Part shown: positions 62,186 through 64,000 of the stretch, one piece after another
How positions within the stretch are numbered: position 1 is the first letter of the stretch
Layout of the letters: each line of letters opens with the position of its first letter
Source of the DNA: Mesorhizobium sp. C432A
GTDB lineage: Bacteria > Pseudomonadota > Alphaproteobacteria > Rhizobiales > Rhizobiaceae
Length of the DNA: 64,000 nt
Direction of reading: 5' to 3'
Assembly (NCBI RefSeq): GCF_030323145.1
Contig: NZ_CP100470.1
Location: forward strand, 3,637,001 to 3,701,000
Program-made: the position numbers and the translations under genes
The notes under the pieces: generated by a model
What the model saw: only the letters and a program-made list of their open reading frames with translations
The model's database searches: none
Told to the model about the DNA's origin: nothing

Positions 62186-63100
62186 ATGCACAGCTCACGC
62201 GATATCGACTGGGAAGATCTGCGCATGGTGCTGGCCGTCGCCGATGGCGCTTCGCTGGCGGCGGCGGCTCGGATCCTGGGCGTGAACCACACGACTGTGC
62301 TGCGGCGCGTCAACGCCTTCGAGGCGCGGCTGGGTATCCGCCTTTTCGATCGGCTGCCGACTGGCTATGCCCTCACCGCGGGCGGCGAGGAACTGCTGGG
62401 CGCGGCACGCACAATGGCCGAGACGGTCAATGAACTGGCGCGCAAACTGTCGGGGCAGGATCTCAGGTTCGAAGGCAGGTTGCGGGTCACCACCACCGAC
62501 ACGCTGATGGCGTCGGTGCTGCCGCCGATCCTGGCGGCGTTTCATAAGCTCCATCCCGGCATACGGGTCGAGGCGATGACGCAGAATTCCATCGCCAACC
62601 TGACGCAAAGGGATGCAGACGTGGCGATCAGGCCGGTGTCGCAACCGCAGGAAATCCTGGTCGGCCGGCGCATTTCGGGCGTCGCCTTCGCCGCCTACGC
62701 GACACGTTCCTACGCCGAAACGCTACCCCCGGAGCCGAGATTGGGTGCGCTGCGCTGGATCGCGCCCGACGACAGCCTAGCCAACACCGGCGTCGCCCGC
62801 TGGATGCGGTCGTCGCTGCCCGATGTCGAGATCGCCATGCGCGCCGATTCCCTGGTGACGATGTCGCATGCGGCGGGCGCCGGTATCGGGGTTGCGGCGC
62901 TGCCCTGTTATCTCGGCGACAGCCTGCCCGGGCTTGTAAGGGTCGGAGGGCTGATCGAGGAGATTGGCTCGGCGCTGTGGGTGCTGGTGCACGACGATTT
63001 GCGCCGCACGGCGCGCGTCCACGCCTTCACCAAATTCGTCTCCGGCGAATTGCAGCAGCGGCGCGACCTTCTTGAGGGCAGGCTCGGCGCCGGAGCTTGA
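62186..63100 (+). CDS. LysR-family transcriptional regulator
   Basis: A 304-residue LTTR. The N-terminal winged helix-turn-helix is DLRMVLAVADGASLAAAARI then LGVNHTTVLRRVNAFEARLG, and the effector domain starts at GRLRVTTTDTLMASVLPPIL. The substrate is unknown. The start at ATG 62186 gives MHSSRDIDWEDLRMV; a long open frame upstream crosses the intergenic region. It lies divergent from the gst gene, the usual LysR-target arrangement, but the cysteine hydrolase downstream could also be a target. Confidence 0.87.
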   Translation: MHSSRDIDWEDLRMVLAVADGASLAAAARILGVNHTTVLRRVNAFEARLGIRLFDRLPTGYALTAGGEELLGAARTMAETVNELARKLSGQDLRFEGRLRVTTTDTLMASVLPPILAAFHKLHPGIRVEAMTQNSIANLTQRDADVAIRPVSQPQEILVGRRISGVAFAAYATRSYAETLPPEPRLGALRWIAPDDSLANTGVARWMRSSLPDVEIAMRADSLVTMSHAAGAGIGVAALPCYLGDSLPGLVRVGGLIEEIGSALWVLVHDDLRRTARVHAFTKFVSGELQQRRDLLEGRLGAGA

Positions 63101-63125
63101 GACGCACGCCAGCTGACGCGCGGGC

Positions 63126-63746
63126 TCAGCTCCGCAACAAGCTCCCAAGCTCTGCGACGGTCATCACGCGCCCGAACACCTTGCCTATGATGTCGAGGGT
63201 TGCATTGTGCGATGGCTCGTCCAGTCCGCCATTGGCGTCGCTGATGAAAGCCACCTTGTAGTCGCGCATGAAGGCGCTCCGCGCGGTGGATTCGCAGCAG
63301 ATGCTGGTCACGGTGCCGATGATGATCACCGTGTCGACCCGGCCTGCGCCACGGATGTTGCGCAACACCGTCTCGATCTGCGTGTTGTGGAAGGCGTCGT
63401 AGCGGTGCTTCTTGATGACGACATCGCCGGGCAGGGGCGCAAGCGCGGCGACGATTTCGGCGCCGGCGCTGCCTTCCCGCATTCCTTTGGTTTTCAGCTT
63501 CGGCTGGTAGCTGGTTTCCAGCGGCGAGATATCGAAATCGTCGCTGAGCACATGCTGGGTGTAGATCACCGGGACGCCTTGCGCGCGGCAAAGCTCGACC
63601 ACCTGCCGCATCGCCGGAATGCGATGGCGGGCCATGGCCACTTCCATGACGGCGCCCTCATCGACGAAGTCGCTTTGCATGTCGATGACCAGGAGGGCTG
63701 CGCGTTGCTTGTCGAACGGCCATGGTTCGTCGCCGGGCTGGGGCAT
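63126..63746 (-). CDS. Isochorismatase-family cysteine hydrolase
   Basis: A 206-residue hydrolase of the isochorismatase/nicotinamidase fold. The catalytic triad positions are Asp in LLVIDMQSDFVDE, Lys in VVIKKHRYDAFHNT, and Cys in TVTSICCESTARSAFMRDY. The pattern is closest to biuret or ureidoacrylate amidohydrolases. The RidA-family gene at the window edge lies upstream on the same strand, as in pyrimidine or biuret degradation clusters. The substrate is not determined. Confidence 0.83.
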   Translation of the reverse strand: MPQPGDEPWPFDKQRAALLVIDMQSDFVDEGAVMEVAMARHRIPAMRQVVELCRAQGVPVIYTQHVLSDDFDISPLETSYQPKLKTKGMREGSAGAEIVAALAPLPGDVVIKKHRYDAFHNTQIETVLRNIRGAGRVDTVIIIGTVTSICCESTARSAFMRDYKVAFISDANGGLDEPSHNATLDIIGKVFGRVMTVAELGSLLRS

Positions 63747-63772
63747 TGCGTGTTTCCTGTTTCCGACGTTGA

Positions 63773-63880
63773 TCAGGTGAGCAGCAGGCTCTTAATCGAG
63801 ACATCGCAATTCCTGCCGATGACGATGTGATCGTGGATGGATGGAGAGATCAAGGTCGTGGCGATCTCGCAGCGAGTTCC
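63773..63880 (-). pseudogene. Remnant of radC (DNA repair-like JAB protein)
   Basis: On the minus strand the last about 35 codons before a TGA at 63773-63775 read SIHDHIVIGRNCDVSIKSLL, the RadC C-terminus (HDH.IIG...VS...GLL). Upstream the frame loses similarity and no start is present. It lies between the RidA-like and cysteine hydrolase genes, which may mark an old insertion or rearrangement. Confidence 0.6.
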
Positions 63881-63917
63881 GGGATTGGTTTCGCGACTTG
63901 ACGCGTCCTCGCTTGGC

Positions 63918-64000
63918 CTACGGGTCGATGACCGCGATCGCATCGATCTCTATCAGGTAGCCGGGAGACATCACTGCTATCCCGACCACCACGTTTGCTG
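63918..64000 (-). CDS. RidA-family protein, C-terminal end
   Basis: The window ends inside this minus-strand gene; 26 codons to the TAG at 63918-63920 are visible: NVVVGIAVMSPGYLIEIDAI then AVIDP. The VGIAVM.PGYLIEIDAIAV pattern is the last strand and helix of RidA/YjgF proteins, which deaminate reactive enamines and imines. It lies upstream of the cysteine hydrolase on the same strand. Confidence 0.7.
   Translation of the reverse strand, partial: ANVVVGIAVMSPGYLIEIDAIAVIDP

Overview
The window looks like a chromosomal segment of a high-GC alphaproteobacterium of the Rhizobiales, most likely Mesorhizobium or a close relative. This rests on gene content and order: an erythritol-type polyol cluster, pcm-tolC-popZ-valS, an exoR homologue, and the long run dgt-argS-SPOR protein-nagZ-scpAB-tatABC-serS-surE-pcm-nlpD-yajC-secDF. 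It also rests on several palindromic repeat families typical of rhizobial intergenic DNA. No database search was possible, so the genus is an inference.

Layout. 1-7.6 kb: end of a sugar ABC binding protein, then eryA-eryB-eryC-tpiB-rpiB, with dhaL and dhaK convergent on the other strand; together a polyol (erythritol-like) catabolic module. 7.8-19.9 kb: tRNA-Asn, tRNA-Cys, pcm, a TolC-type outer-membrane protein, a PopZ-like protein, valS, a FadL-type porin, ilvD and exoR. 19.9-22 kb: a repeat element, then a minus-strand group (small secreted protein, xthA, VOC protein, erpA). 22-45 kb: a nearly unbroken plus-strand housekeeping run for dNTP turnover, arginyl- and seryl-tRNA synthesis, cell-envelope proteins, chromosome condensation (scpAB), Tat and Sec export, and two homologues of respiratory complex I assembly factors. 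45-47.3 kb: trmFO, then a minus-strand unit of two DUF1127 proteins followed by six hairpins that all show the same loop. 47.5-55.5 kb: membrane proteins, an atypical aromatic amino acid lyase homologue, tRNA-Leu, trigger factor, cytochrome c and ctaB. 55.5-60.1 kb: a minus-strand five-gene cytochrome oxidase operon resembling coxMNOP. 60.3-64 kb: transporter, glutathione transferase, LysR regulator, cysteine hydrolase, a radC remnant and the end of a RidA gene.

Two features stand out. First, at 46647-47325 two tandem DUF1127 genes are followed on the same strand by two triplets of stem-loops, each exposing ACCTCCTCCC, an anti-Shine-Dalgarno-like loop. This is the architecture of the cuckoo/CcsR small RNAs linked to ccaF1 in Rhodobacter, here expanded to six loops. 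Second, an approximately 1.2-kb tandem duplication runs from the middle of yajC to the middle of secD (39.8-42.3 kb). It left an intact but truncated, signal-bearing SecD periplasmic-domain gene and a yajC remnant ahead of the complete secDF fusion. Also notable are a MIO-family lyase homologue without the Ala-Ser-Gly triad, a LytM protein lacking zinc ligands, and several families of palindromic repeats.
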